DNA of 64,000 nucleotides from Mesodorylaimus sp. YZB2_4 (Eukaryota; Nematoda; Enoplea; Dorylaimida; Dorylaimidae). Positions 1 to 12,700 of this stretch are shown piece by piece. A program made the position numbers and the translations under genes. The notes beneath the pieces were generated by a model. It did not search any database and was not told where the DNA came from. It saw only the letters and a list, made by a program, of their open reading frames with translations. The stretch lies in contig JASANH010000051.1 of assembly GCA_030248295.1 (NCBI GenBank), positions 37,568 through 101,567 of the forward strand, written 5' to 3'. Every line of letters begins with the position of its first letter. Position 1 is the first letter of the stretch.

Positions 1-278
1 GGCATTAGGGAGCGAGGTGAACGGCGCGAGTAGGCGTTTGGTTCGAGCCGAGCCATTCGTATCGTCTTCGTCGTCTAATACAAGGCTTCGGCATCGTGTC
101 GTGTGTATTTGAAAAACCTTAGCCAAACTACACCCTCTCCCTTTCTATTTCGTACAAAACTATAAAATTATATTTTTCTGGCTTACTTTTCTTTATCGCA
201 GGCCAATGCGTCAATCCATATTTATTTAAAAATCCATTATTAAAAAGTGACGAAATTTTTTGAAATCAATAAAAAATT
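1..278 (+). promoter_or_regulatory. spen upstream region and 5' leader
   Basis: No coding sequence is seen before the spen start codon at 279. The first 110 bases are GC-richer and CpG-rich, as in a promoter or first untranslated exon; the rest is AT-rich. A good acceptor (TTTATCGCAG) ends near base 201, and a possible donor (GTGTGTATTTG) lies near 104, so a short 5'UTR intron is possible. This is inference; no TATA box is evident. Confidence 0.35.
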
Positions 279-740
279 ATGACGAGAGAAAGCCGTCATT
301 TAAAAATATCGCATTTATCCGAACCAATTGATGAACAAAAATTATTAGAATATTTTAAAAAGTAAGAAAAGAAAATTCTTATTAAAAGAAAGTGGGAAAA
401 TTTTCACCTGCTTTCGAATAGGGTTTACTGTAACCGAACTTTTTTTTTTTTTTAGTTACGGACGCGTACAAAAGCTTGAACTTCTGAAAGATGAACCTGG
501 AACAGTGGTTGTCAGTTTCATGGATATGAGAACGGCGTCGAAGGCGTTGGGTGTCGATCACGCCGTTTCGGGACACCCGATTCGAGCCAGTTATTACGAA
601 CCGGGGAGCACGGGCCTATCGAATACAGTCATCCAAATACACGAATCCGATGCATCCCTGCTGCATAGTCGACCAACTCAAACGCAACCCGCCGTCAGCC
701 AGCAGCAACAGCAAGAATCTCGACGAAATAGTAATAGCGG
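279..740 (+). CDS. spen: spen exons 1-2 (RRM1)
   Basis: Exon 1 (279-361) starts at ATG and ends AA|GTAAG. Exon 2 (456-740) follows a T-rich acceptor ending TTTAG and ends GG|GTAAG. Joined they encode RRM1, including the RNP1-like stretch GTVVVSFMDM and the SPEN-typical end of the first RRM (RASYYEPGS). After it comes a Ser/Gln-rich linker containing a short polyglutamine run. RNP2 reads HLKISHL, weaker than in vertebrate SPEN, where RRM1 is also atypical. Confidence 0.9.
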
Positions 741-3700
741 GTAAGAATTAATTTTTTGATCGAATTTTTAATTGAAAAATTTAAAAGAAATTCAAATTTG
801 TAAAAATACTAGTAATTATATTACTTTTGTTTGACATAACGGAGTCGGGCTGGTTTGCTAATTCAAATTGGCGCTATATATTGTAGGTAGTAAATTTGTA
901 GGGATTTGAGAATGTTAGAAAGAAAATTTTAGGATATATTTGATGATTAGTAACAGCTAGTTCTCCTCTGGTCACGTTTTTTAAAGATGGCGGCACGATT
1001 CCACGCTTCGCTTCGTCGCCGTCGTGCCCGCACGCAGGCCAGGCCTTTTTTACAGGATTTTACGTTGATGGAGTTTTAGACGCTTGGATCTTTCCCGAGG
1101 AGCTTACACAAATTTTTGTGAACCAAAAAAATGAAGAAAATAATGTTGTTCCAAATAGAAAAGAGAAAAAAACTATCTTAATGATGATGACTAGAGAGAA
1201 CAGAAAAAAAACAGTCAAAGGAGTTTATAATAAGTCGATTCTCGCTTTAATAATTCGTATATATTACTCGACAAAAAAAACATTTTCTCACAATAATCGT
1301 GATCGATCGATCGAATGGATGAATTTGATGAATTTAGTCGAATTGATATTTTTGTCGTCGTATCGGATCGAACGTATCGTTATCGGCGATTTTTGGTTTA
1401 TGGTCGAAATCGAATAAAAATAAACTAGAAACTTGGTTTTTTCTTAATTTCCATCCTTTTTAATTGAGGATTTTCCTGGAAAAGTTATGGAAAAAAGGAG
1501 TTTTATCGAACAAAAATTTAGAAAAAAAGTATTTTCTTATGCACATTATTTTCTTGCTTTGTTTTTTTTCTTTATAATTTTCACAAAATCTACGTTTGGA
1601 GATGACGGAAAAAAAATTGGACGAATTTGGATTTGATCGAATTGAGTTCAAGAATAAAATAAAATGCGTAATGGGTAAATGGAGAGCTTTTTTTTGGCAG
1701 TGCATCTGCTGCTCGGCTTGCGGGTTTATATTTTTATTTTTGATTTTTGTGTGACCTCGGGATGTTGGCAAGGTCGCGTAGATTTGGCCTGGAAACTGAT
1801 GGAAAGGGTTTTTTTGATTACGCATGGACGAAATAGGCGAAGGGTGTAGTTTTTGGAGGAATAGTAGATTGTAAGGACGAATTTGACGAGGAGAACGGAT
1901 GATAAGGGTTTTTGTGGAAGTGATAAGATTGTGTGGGAAGAACGAGAGGCTAAAGCGGATGCGAATAATTGCTGGGCAAGGATGTTTTTTCGATGAGTGG
2001 AAATGTGTAAAGTTGTAGCGTTCGTACGGGAAGCCGATAAAAAGCGGCCGGCATTTTGAATGTGGAGATTTTTCAGGAATGGAATGGGAAGAAGAGGAAG
2101 CTGGAGGAAAGTTTGCTTATGAGTGAACTGATAGAGAAAAGGAAGGATTTGCTTGCTACTTGGTCATGTCAGAGACTTGATCCAAAGCTCGGGGAACACA
2201 AATTGATAGACGATTACCCAGGGTGGGATTCGAACCCCACCTCTGCTCAGCGTGAGGGACGGATGCGTTAATCGATGTCATATCACAATTTAGGCATTGC
2301 CGAGAATTGTACAACGGTGCATGTAAATCGATAAAAACTTTTTACCCCGCGTGGGAGTCGAACCCTCGCCCCGTAAGCGTGAGAGGCAGACGCCTTAGCC
2401 GCTATGCCACGAGCTGGTGACTGGTTCTCTGCTTTTTAGCTTGCGTGATTTTGACTGCAATGATGATGACATAGATTTTTTGGTTTTATATTTGCTGGCT
2501 GCTTAGGGGTCGCTGTAGGTGGGGAGAATAGGAAAAGTGAAAAAGCACCCAAAAAATCTGTGTCCCGAACAAACGCGAGGCGTCTAGGTTTGAAAGACGC
2601 GGAAGAATGTTTTGTTCATGATTTTCTAAAAACAGACAAAAAAGATGTTAAGTTTTTGTTGTGAAGTGATGGAAGTGGCGTGTTTTCGGGATCCTTGTTC
2701 TGATGAAAAGTGGCTAGGATTTTATGTGGAGGTGTTTCAGAAAGGGAAGAAGGGGAATTTGGAGAAAATTTGGGGCATAATTGAACTGAGCGAGAGGAAG
2801 GGAGGGAATTGGTCATGTCAAACTTTATCCATAGGGCAGGAACACTTGAATCGATAATAAACTTTTACTCAGGGCGGGAGTCGAACCCTCGCCTATAAGC
2901 GTGAGAAGCAGACGCCTAACCGCCTAGGCCACGACCCAGGCCAGGAGTGGGTCGTTGCTGAGCATTATTCAGCGCATTCGAGGGATAAGAAACATATAAA
3001 TTGATAAACCCTTCTGACCTTGGTGGGAGTCGAACCCTCGCCTGTAACCGTGAGAAGCAGACGCCTTAACCGCTAGGCCACGAGCTGGGTGCCTGATGTA
3101 TTACACTTTGCCCATAGCTAAGCACTGTGCAGCGACTTTGAGGGATGAGGAACATATAAATTGATAAACCCTTCTGACCTTGGTGGGAGTCGAACCCTCG
3201 CCTGTAAGCGTGAGAAGCAGACGCCTTAACCGCCTAGACCAGGAGTGGCTCATAGCTTAGCACCAACACCACTGTGCAGCGAATTTGAGGGATAAGGAAC
3301 ATATTAATCGATGATAAACTTTTACTCAGGGCGGGAGTCGAACCCTCGCCTGTGAGCGTGACAGATGGACGCCTTAACCGCTAGGCCAAGAGCCAGGAGC
3401 CTGATTTTGACTGCAATGATAATGAAATAGAGGGTTTGGCTGTATACGCGCTGTCTACTCAGGGTGGGGTGTGGTGTAGGTAATCTACAGCGCCTCGCCT
3501 ATGTTTGAAAGACGTGGATGGTTTTTTGGGTGTTGGTATGGAAGTGAGTGGGGGGGGGCTACAGTAGGTGGAGGACGTCTGGCTGCAAGTAGTAAACAGA
3601 GGATGAGTAATGTGCCCAGGCCGACGGGACTGGTTTAGAGGACGGGGAAGGGGGAGAGTCGGCTTGTCAATCTCGTCTCGATACAGTAAGTATAGGCGGC

Positions 3701-6700
3701 TGTTTCAACTCGTCTCAGGCCAGGGGGTGGCTATTCTACTCGGTCGAATGGGTTGCACGGCAACCTGGAAGGGAGTGGGGGGCAATTGGACTTTCATTGA
3801 CGTCACGGCCAACGAACGCGTCCCTGCTCGTATGAATAGTGTTTGCTCGTCGACGCCCGCCTAGTGCCTTTGTCAGGGACCCGGTCGGGCTTGGCATTTG
3901 GACGGTGTCCAAATTGTGTTGGGTTTTTAATGAGCTCGGGTCCAGTCAATATGGGCTAATTCTGAGGGGGGAGGCGAGAGAATGAATTTGGTGAATATGA
4001 GTGAGGAATGAGCAGAAAAAATGCATTATTAAAGAAGAAAACACGATTCGAACAAATATCGTGATTGATTTATTTAAAAATGGCAAAGAGAAATGTTTGC
4101 AGAATATTTGAGGGCGTGATGAGAAAAAAGAAAATGCAAGTTGTTTAAGAAAGTTGTCAGTAAATTAGAAAATTGGGGATGAGTGGGAATTTTTTGGTGG
4201 ATTTAAAGAATGTGGAAAAAACTGAATTTGCATCAGTGAAAATTTTTGGGAAAAGAATTTCAAGTTTTCTTTCGTAAAAGCAAGAAAGATTTCGGATTTT
4301 GAAAAGAAAGTTTTACTTTTCTTTTTTTCGTGAGCGAGAAAAAGAAAATTTTTGTATTTCTTTTGTAAAAGAAATTTGATTTTTTAGTCGGGAAACAGAA
4401 ACAAATTTTTGTTTTCTTTCGTTTTCGTTTATTTTCGCTCACAGAAAAGCCAGAGCGAGCAAAAGAAAAATTTTTAGACTTTTTCATGAAAGATAAAAAA
4501 GATTTTTTTTTTTTTGCGTAAAAGCTGTAAGAGGAAAAAAGAGAAAATTTTTGGTTTTTTTCGATAAAAGGAAAGAGATTTTGATTATTTTGTGAACGAA
4601 GACGAAAAGTTTTTAAAAATTCTCTTTTTTCGTAAGCGAGAAAAAAATTTTTCGATTTTCTGTTCTTCATACAAGAGAAAAGATTTTTGATTGTCTTCTC
4701 AAAAGAAAAAAAAACAGATTTTGACTTCTTTTTTCGTAAGCAACAAAAAAAAAGGTTTTAAATTTTTTTTCGTAAAACAGAAAAAGATTATTGATTTTTC
4801 GTTAAAGTGGAAAGAAAATTACTGATTTTCCTTTCCTTGTAAGCGAGAAAAAGAAATTTACTTTTTTAGCAAAAGAAAGATTTTTTGTTCGTAAACGATG
4901 GAAAAATTTCTTTTTCGCAAGCGAAGGAAGGCAAAATATTGATTGCGCGGTTAGATTTCTGCGAGGACTGGGGTTTTTTTGTTGAATGAAGGAAAGGACG
5001 TCGATGCGATAACGAGCGCAGCCTTTTGGCGTCGACTGGGCGGCGTTTCCTAGGAAAATATGTTCTTGTTGGGGGGGCGGAGACGTGGCAGTAGGCAGCG
5101 TAAAGTCGGAGGGGCCGTCTCCTAATCGAGGGGGTGTTTGGAAGGGAAGAACATACGTGGCGTAATGTTGACGAGCGTGCGGCGGGTTTGTTGTTTTGCG
5201 GCTGTGAATGATAATAAATCGTGTGGAAAAGGAAGAATGGTGAACTAAAAAAATAATGGAAAAGGAGAAAAGAAAAAGTTTGACGATAGTGGATGCTTTG
5301 TCGAGTTTACGTAATTCGTTTCGTAATTTACGAGATTCGAGTAGAATTTCGGGCAGTTTTGAATCGATAATTGAGAATAACGAAGGGAATGGGAGGCGAT
5401 TGGTGGATGAAAAAAATGAAAAGAATGAGGAGAAATTAATGAATGAAACGACGATGAGGAATAATTTTCCCGTAATTGGTTATTTTCGTCGTCCATATAA
5501 GTTTATTCGTCGTGCTTGGTTTCGTAGGCCGTACGGGATGTCGATGCGTGCTCGAGGATGGTAAGATTGTAATTTGGACTTGGGGGACTCGAATCCGTGC
5601 GGAATTGCGAATCGACTCTGGCCGGGCGGGCTTGTTTGAATATTTCTCGTTCGAATGGACTGTTTGTACAGGCGAGGAGGGGACTGGCACTGGGTTTACC
5701 TTGTCTATAAGGGGATGGTGTCTTGTGTCAACAGGCCGTCGGAAATGGGACTGGGGACCGTCTCTGCTGGCGGGTTGGGAATGGAGGTGAGGGACCGTCT
5801 TATTTTATGTGGATCGGAATTGGATGATCGGAAATGGGACTGGGGACCGTCTCTGCTGGCGGGTTGGCAATGGAGGGGAGGGACCGTCTTATTTTATGTG
5901 GATCGGAATTGGATGATCGGAAATGGGACTGGGGACCGTCTCTGCTGGCGGGTTGGCAATGGAGGGGAGGGACCGTCTTATTTTATGTGGCTTGGGATTT
6001 GGATAATCAGAAATGGGACTGGGGACCGTCTCTGCTGGCGGGTTGGCAATGGAGGGGAGGGACCGTCTTATTTTATGTGGCTTGGGATTTGGATAATCAG
6101 AAATGGGACTGGGGACCGTCTCTGCTGGCGGGTTGGCAATGGAGGGGAGGGACCGTCTTATTTTATGTGGCTTGGGATTTGGATAATCAGAAATGGGACT
6201 GGGGACCGTCTCTGCTGGCGGGTTGGCAGTGGAGGGGAGGGACCGTCTTATTTTATGTGGCTTGGGATTTGGATGATCAGAAATGGGACTGGGGACCGTC
6301 TCTGCTGGCGGGTTGGGAATGGAGGTGAGGGACCGTCTTATTTTATGTGGATCGGAATTGGATGATTGAAAATAAGCACTAGGTGGGGACCGTCTGTGCT
6401 GACCTATTAGGGATAGCGGAGATGAGGGACCGTGTTATTTTCTCGAGGGTCGAGATTAGGTCGAGAAAATAAGGCTGGGGACCGTCTCTATTGCGGGATG
6501 AGAATAGAGATTTGTCATGTGGATTGCTGGTTAGGAAGAGATAAGGGGCCGTCTTATTCTACCATGTGGATCGGGATTATACGATTAAAAGTCCGTTTTT
6601 CTGGTGACGGGCGGGGAATAGAGACGAGGGACCTTCTTATTTTGTTATGCGGCTCTAGATTAGATAAGTAGAAATTATTTTTTATTTCTGGAAACAAGGC

Positions 6701-9700
6701 ATTTATCTGATATAGGTGGTTTCAGGGCTTGATTTTGAGTTTTCAGTTTTTCACAAAGATTTTTCGTGAATTCTTGAGTGGCAAATGAGAAAATTGTGAA
6801 ACGTTGAATACGCGTTGTAAAAATTAAAACAAAGACGTTCAGTTAACAAAGCATAGTTTTCTTAAAATGAAAATGACAATTTCGAAACAAATTGCACGAA
6901 AAGGCGAAAACGTGTTTTGACGGGCGTGGAAATTTAGGCCATAATAACGATTAATCGGGATCAGAGCAATCCTAATCGAACTTTTCTTGAGGGACCATCT
7001 CTGTTGATTACGCTGGCTAAAGGGGGCTATCTCCATAGGTTAGTTTGGTTCAAATGGCGTCCCTGTTGGTTGGGCTGGCAGGGATGATCTCAGCTCGTTG
7101 GGTAGGCTTGGAGGGACCATCTTGCTATCGAAAGGTTTTGAGGGGCCATCCGCATTGGATTGGTTCAGGTTATTTAAACCTTTCTCTTTTTTGCGCATGA
7201 GCCGATTTGCCCTGATAATCCACGTTTTCCAGTCGTATATCTTTTTGAAACTTTTCCTTTCGATTATCAATCATTATATAATCTGAAATCGATCATTAAC
7301 TACGCAGTCTCGATGCGGCTGGGGAGGACTGATCGTAAGGCTTGTGCGATTACTTGTCTGATTCGCTCTATAAAAATGATTTTTTGGGCTATTTGGCATA
7401 TTTGAAGATCCAATACCGAACAGCGCTATGGAATAACGGGTTAGAACTACGGGGGCCGTCTCTGTTGGGTAGGCTAGTCCTAGGGACCATCTCCTTTGAT
7501 TTCTCCAGTTTTAGGGCCCGTCTCCGTCGCTGTTGGGTATGCTGGTCCTAGGGACCATCTCCTTTGATTTCTATAGTTTCAGGGCCCGTCTCCGTCTCTG
7601 TTGGGTATGCTGGTCCTAGGGACCATCTCCGTTGGTTTCTCTAGTGTCAGGGCCCGTCTCCGTCTCTGTTGGGTATGCTGGCCCTAGGGACCACCTTTGT
7701 TGGTTTCTCTAGTTCCAGGGCCCGTTCGTCTCTGTTCGGTAGGCTGGTCCTAGGGACCATCTCTGTTGGTTTCTGTAGTTTCAGGGCCCGTCTCTGTCAG
7801 TCAGGCTGGTTGCAGGGGCCGTCTACGTAATTTGAGAAGGCTGGGAGGGACCGTCTTTGTTGGTTAGACTTGGAGGGGCCATCTCCATCCTTTTTGGTTG
7901 GCGGACTTTTTGCACTGTTCCTCGCATCTGGCAGACTGAACTGGATGTCGAAAATATGACTCGTCGTTTGTTCACGTCCGCTTGTGTCCTTCGTGTATTG
8001 CAATATTTGAAGAAAGGCAAGGTTTGAGGGACCGTCTCCTAGTAGTTATGCGTGACCCCTGGACTGTGTACTCGATTGTGTATGGACAAACGTGGATGTT
8101 GGCCGTGCTGACGTGTCAGTTTTTGGAAGGACGAAGTATAGCAGTGCTCTCGAACTTGTTGCCGAGCGCCGGGTGTAAAACGGGAAAGGGAAGGAGAGAA
8201 TGAGAAAAGCGTAGAGTTGATAGAATTATGAGATTAGCATAGTTTGATGAATGTTCTTTGCAGGCACGGTGCTGGGAGCAAGGCGTACGGTCGTTCGTCG
8301 ACTGGCTCGTCTGGTTGGTCGTCGAGCGGGCCATCATCGTCGACTTGGCAGGAAAGTGGCAATTACGAATGCGGAAATAACGTGATTGGTGGCGGATTTC
8401 GAGAACCGTTGGGTCGATCGAATGGTCTGGACAATTCTCAACAACCTCGACGACCTTTGTCGAGGTGAGCGTAGGAATTTTGAAGGTGAAGTTAGGAAAA
8501 AAGGAAAGACTTTCCGATTTTTCAAATTTTGAATTCCCGCTTTTTTCGGGTGCCTGCTAATCATGCTGGAATTGAAGAAATTAGTCGTAATTTCGGAGCA
8601 TAGATTAAATTAATTGGGGAAATTGTAAAGAATCATTTTCCTTGCAGGCTAAGCGGGATTGGTCACGGTGATCGAAGTGGTCGTAAACGTTCCGATAGCT
8701 CAGGAAGTCCAAAAACGGGCGGCGTTAGCTCATCGCCGGCAAATAGTCGTCGTTCGTCGGCGAGTCGTTCTCGATCTCAAAGTCCATGGTGAATAGTTTT
8801 GAAAATCTTTTTTGTTTTTTTGAAAGATGAGATTTTTTCGAATTTGTTTCAGCGGAAGTCCCGGGAGTCGATTGGGCGGTCGTTATTCGATCGAATCACG
8901 ACATCAGCAGTCGTCGTTGCGGGACGATGGGGGGCGTGGATCGAGCGGGGGTAGCGGGTGTTCGCAAAAGGAGCAAACGACCATTGTCGTGCGAAATTTA
9001 CCTCGACGTTCGACCGATAGCAGTATCAAGGATGGATTATTTTTCACGTATAAAAAACACGCCAAAGTCGTCTCGGTAAAAGTAATTGGCTCGGGTTCCG
9101 ATCGATATGCGTTGGTGACTTTTCGAAGGTAAGAAATATGTTGTGAGGGGATTTTTAGATGCATTTGATCAGAAGATCATCGATAATCGATGATTTGATT
9201 TGATCAAGTCATTGGTGATTGATCTCATTGATTCAGTGATGATTCGTGATCGATTAATTGATGAATCGATTATCGATTTTGTTAAATCGTGGATGATCGA
9301 TTCATTTATCCATCGATGATCGATTCATTGATAAATCGATGATAATTGATGAATCGATGATCGATTTCATTAAATCGTGGTTGATCGGTTCATTGATCCA
9401 TCGATGATCGGTTCATTGATCCATCGATGATCGGTTCATTGATCCATCGATGATCGGCTCATCGATCCATCGATGATCGATTCATTGATCCATCGATGAT
9501 CGATTCATTGATCCATCGATGATCGATTCATTGATAAATCGATGATCGATTCATTGATGAATCGATGATCGATTTCATCAAATCGTGGATGATCGATTCA
9601 TCGATCCATCGATAATCGATTTATGTTCGATAAAATTAATCGATAGTGATACTCTGTTTGACAACGACTTAGTTTATGGTCTATCTCTACCATCGATCGA

Positions 9701-12700
9701 TTGATTTATCGATATTTTTTGGGAATTTCAGCAGCATATTTGAGATCCAATTGAATGTTTGAGGGTTGAAATATTTCGGCGATGTAGTCGATTGTGAGAT
9801 ATCGATTTTTGGATTAATCGATTCATCTCAGTGATTAATCGAGGTTTTGCTCGATTGATATATCGATAAAGTAAATATTGTTCTTGTAGGGCGGCCGACG
9901 CATCCAAGGCCATCACAGCAACGAACGGTGAAATGTTTTTTGGAAGTAAAATTATAGTGGATATGGCGCCTTACGGATTGGACGGTGACGATAATGAGAG
10001 GCGGCCATTGGAGAAAGATATCGATCAGTATCATTCGAAAAGTTCGCGTACATTGTACGTGGGCAATTTGGAAAATCGAATTACGCCCGAACAACTGAAA
10101 CAGATTTTCTCCGCTTTTGGTGACGTGCTGGTAAGTGACTGGGTGCCCCTGTCGAGTTGAGGTTTCACTTGCATGAGGGCTGGGAGGCGGAGTAGAGGCG
10201 TGTTAGACTGACCTAAGGGTGTCAGGATCTCTATGCCGGACTGGGACGGAAGACGGGCGTGTGTTGCGAGTGGGTGGGGCTCGATTTGATCAGGTATGGG
10301 AGGGAAGGCGGGGCCTCCTCTGATCGTATGTCTATCCGTACACTTAGTCCTCCGTTGTCTTGTTGACTGATTAGGTGGCAGCAGGTGCCGAATGAAATTG
10401 AGTGTCTCGTTAGGCTTGTTTAGCAATTATGGCCGTGTCGTGGCCTGCAGTGACGACGAATTGAGCTAACTCTTATCTGAAACATATTTTACACATTGTG
10501 CAAGAACGTGACGCAAAGATGAACTGGCTTTAGAGTGTAGACTAGATGAAATGAGGCGGTCGTGGAGTGTTAAATGTTGGGATTTCACAGGGGCCGTCTC
10601 CATAGCTGTAGATAAAAACATTGTCATGAAGTGGACCCTTGAATCTGGCATTGACAACAGAGTCGAGCAGGCTGTGGGTGTTGAAAGTTGGTTTCAAGGA
10701 GGGGGCGTCTCGAAGACTTATATTTTTTTCAGTTGGGGTTTATGCTTCAGTATGTGAGGATAAGGAGAGAGATGTAATGCTATAGAGAAGAGATGAAGGA
10801 GGTTTCTGAGAGGGGTCGTCTCCATACTTTGTGTCCATAGTGATGTTGAATAGACGACAACGCGCTTGGATACGAGGGGTCGTCTCCATAGCTACAAAGT
10901 GTGTGCGAGGCTGTTAACGAGCATTTAGCTTGGTTTTTATGGCTAGAAGCTACTGGCAGCTAAAAGCCATGGTTATCCCTGTCTTTTGCAAGCAATAATT
11001 TGAATTTTGTACTTGAAGGATGTGGATATAAAGAACAGGGAGACACCGGCGCCGTTCGCCTTTGTGCAATTCGCCGATATCGTGTCGGTGGTGAAGGCCA
11101 TCCACGCCATGGAACAGGATGGGTATATCGGGAATAATAAGATCAAAGTTGGATTCGGCAAGCCGCTGCCATCGCCCATGGTCTGGCTGGACGAATTGCC
11201 ATCGCACGTTACCGAAGAATATTTGACGAGAAAAATGAATTTTTATGGAACAATTACGGATGTATTAATCGATAAGGCCATACGTCAAGCATTGGTCACA
11301 TATGAGAATATCGAGGCGGCTCAAGGGGCTGTGACCGATATGAAAGGGCGAACGATAAATAGTAGAAAAGTTCAAATTGATTTCTGTTCGCGGGAACTGC
11401 ACGATTTATTCGTGGATCGAATGTTCAGATGTGGCAAAACTCAGCGAGGATTGCCCCCGGGGGCTGGATCGACTTGCAGTGGCGCAGCTACTTCGTCCGT
11501 GCCCGCCAGCGGATCGTCGTCTGCCACATCGGCCGGACGGTCGTTGGGTTCAGCCAGGAAGTCGACCTACGATTATTATGGCAATGAGAGGTGGGTCGAG
11601 CACACCTGGGTCGTGGTCTGGTGGCCGAGGTGTCTGCCTCCCACGCTGGGCATGCGAGGGTTCGACACCCGCCTGGGGAGAAATGATTGTCAGTTGTGTT
11701 CCTTAGCCCTCGAATGCTTGGCTATGACATGAGGTCTGAGGGGTCAGGGGCAGCAACCCCAGGCCAGGGGGTCAAATCCATGGTCTGATCGTGAGTGGGG
11801 TGGAACATGCTCAGCGGACAGCAGAGCTTTAAGTTGTGCGAGCCCAGGGTGGGAGGGAAGCAGTTTCCAGGGCTGGTTGGGGGGAGGCGGCCCTGTCCCA
11901 GTTTTAAATGCGATGAAAAGTGTGGCCTTTTTTAGTTACTATGAATCGAATGGTCCGAAGAGCGGTTACAGCCAACGGGCTGCGAATCGGAATGATTATT
12001 CGGCCACAGTGGCTGGCTCGACCCGTGATTATAGCGTAGAGTATAATGGAAATCGTTCTTCGAATGTGGCTCAAGAATTTCACCAAAGATCTGCGAGACC
12101 GAGGGTGAGTAGACGATTTTGGATTTTCTGGATTTTGCAGAAATCTGTAGATTTTGCAAGATTCTTTGCAAATTTTGCAGAAATATTCGGTGGATTTTGT
12201 AGAATTCTTTTCAAATTTTGCAGAAATCCTTGTGGATTTTGCGGAATTCTATGCAAATTTTGCTGAAATTTGTGGATTCTGCAGAAACCTGTAGATTCTG
12301 CAGAATTCTATGCAATTTTTGCAGAAATCTGTGGATTTTGCAGAATTCTATGCGGATTTTGCAGAAACCTGTGAATTTAGCTGAAATGTTTGTGGATTTC
12401 GCAGAATTCAATGCGGATTCTGCAAAGATCTGTGCATTTTGTAGAATTCTTTTTCAATTTTGCGGAAACCTGTGGATTTTGCGGAAATCTGCGGATTTTG
12501 CTGAAATCTGTAGATTTTGCAGAATTCTTTGCGGATTTTGCAGAAATTTGTGGATTTTGCAGAAGTCTGTGGATTTTGCAGAATTCCATGCAGATTTTGC
12601 AGAAATCTGTGGATTTTGCAGAAATCTGTGGATTTTGCAGAAGTCCGTGGATTTTGCAGAATTCCATGCAGATTTTGCAGAATTCTTTGCGGATTTTGCA

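Noticed and set aside
1118..1417. 99-codon frame in spen intron 2
   Set aside because: Lys/Asn/Ile-rich AT-driven frame without family, splice or codon-use support.
2216..3396. tRNA genes at the SINE heads
   Set aside because: A and B boxes are present but cloverleaf arms do not pair, each head continues into the same SINE tail, and copies diverge; not functional tRNAs.
4260..4670. 136-codon minus frame
   Set aside because: Low-complexity Lys/Phe/Ser from A/T-tract repeats.
5655..6365. Repetitive 236- and 164-codon frames
   Set aside because: Products of the 90-bp tandem repeat; no start context, splice sites or codon use supporting translation.
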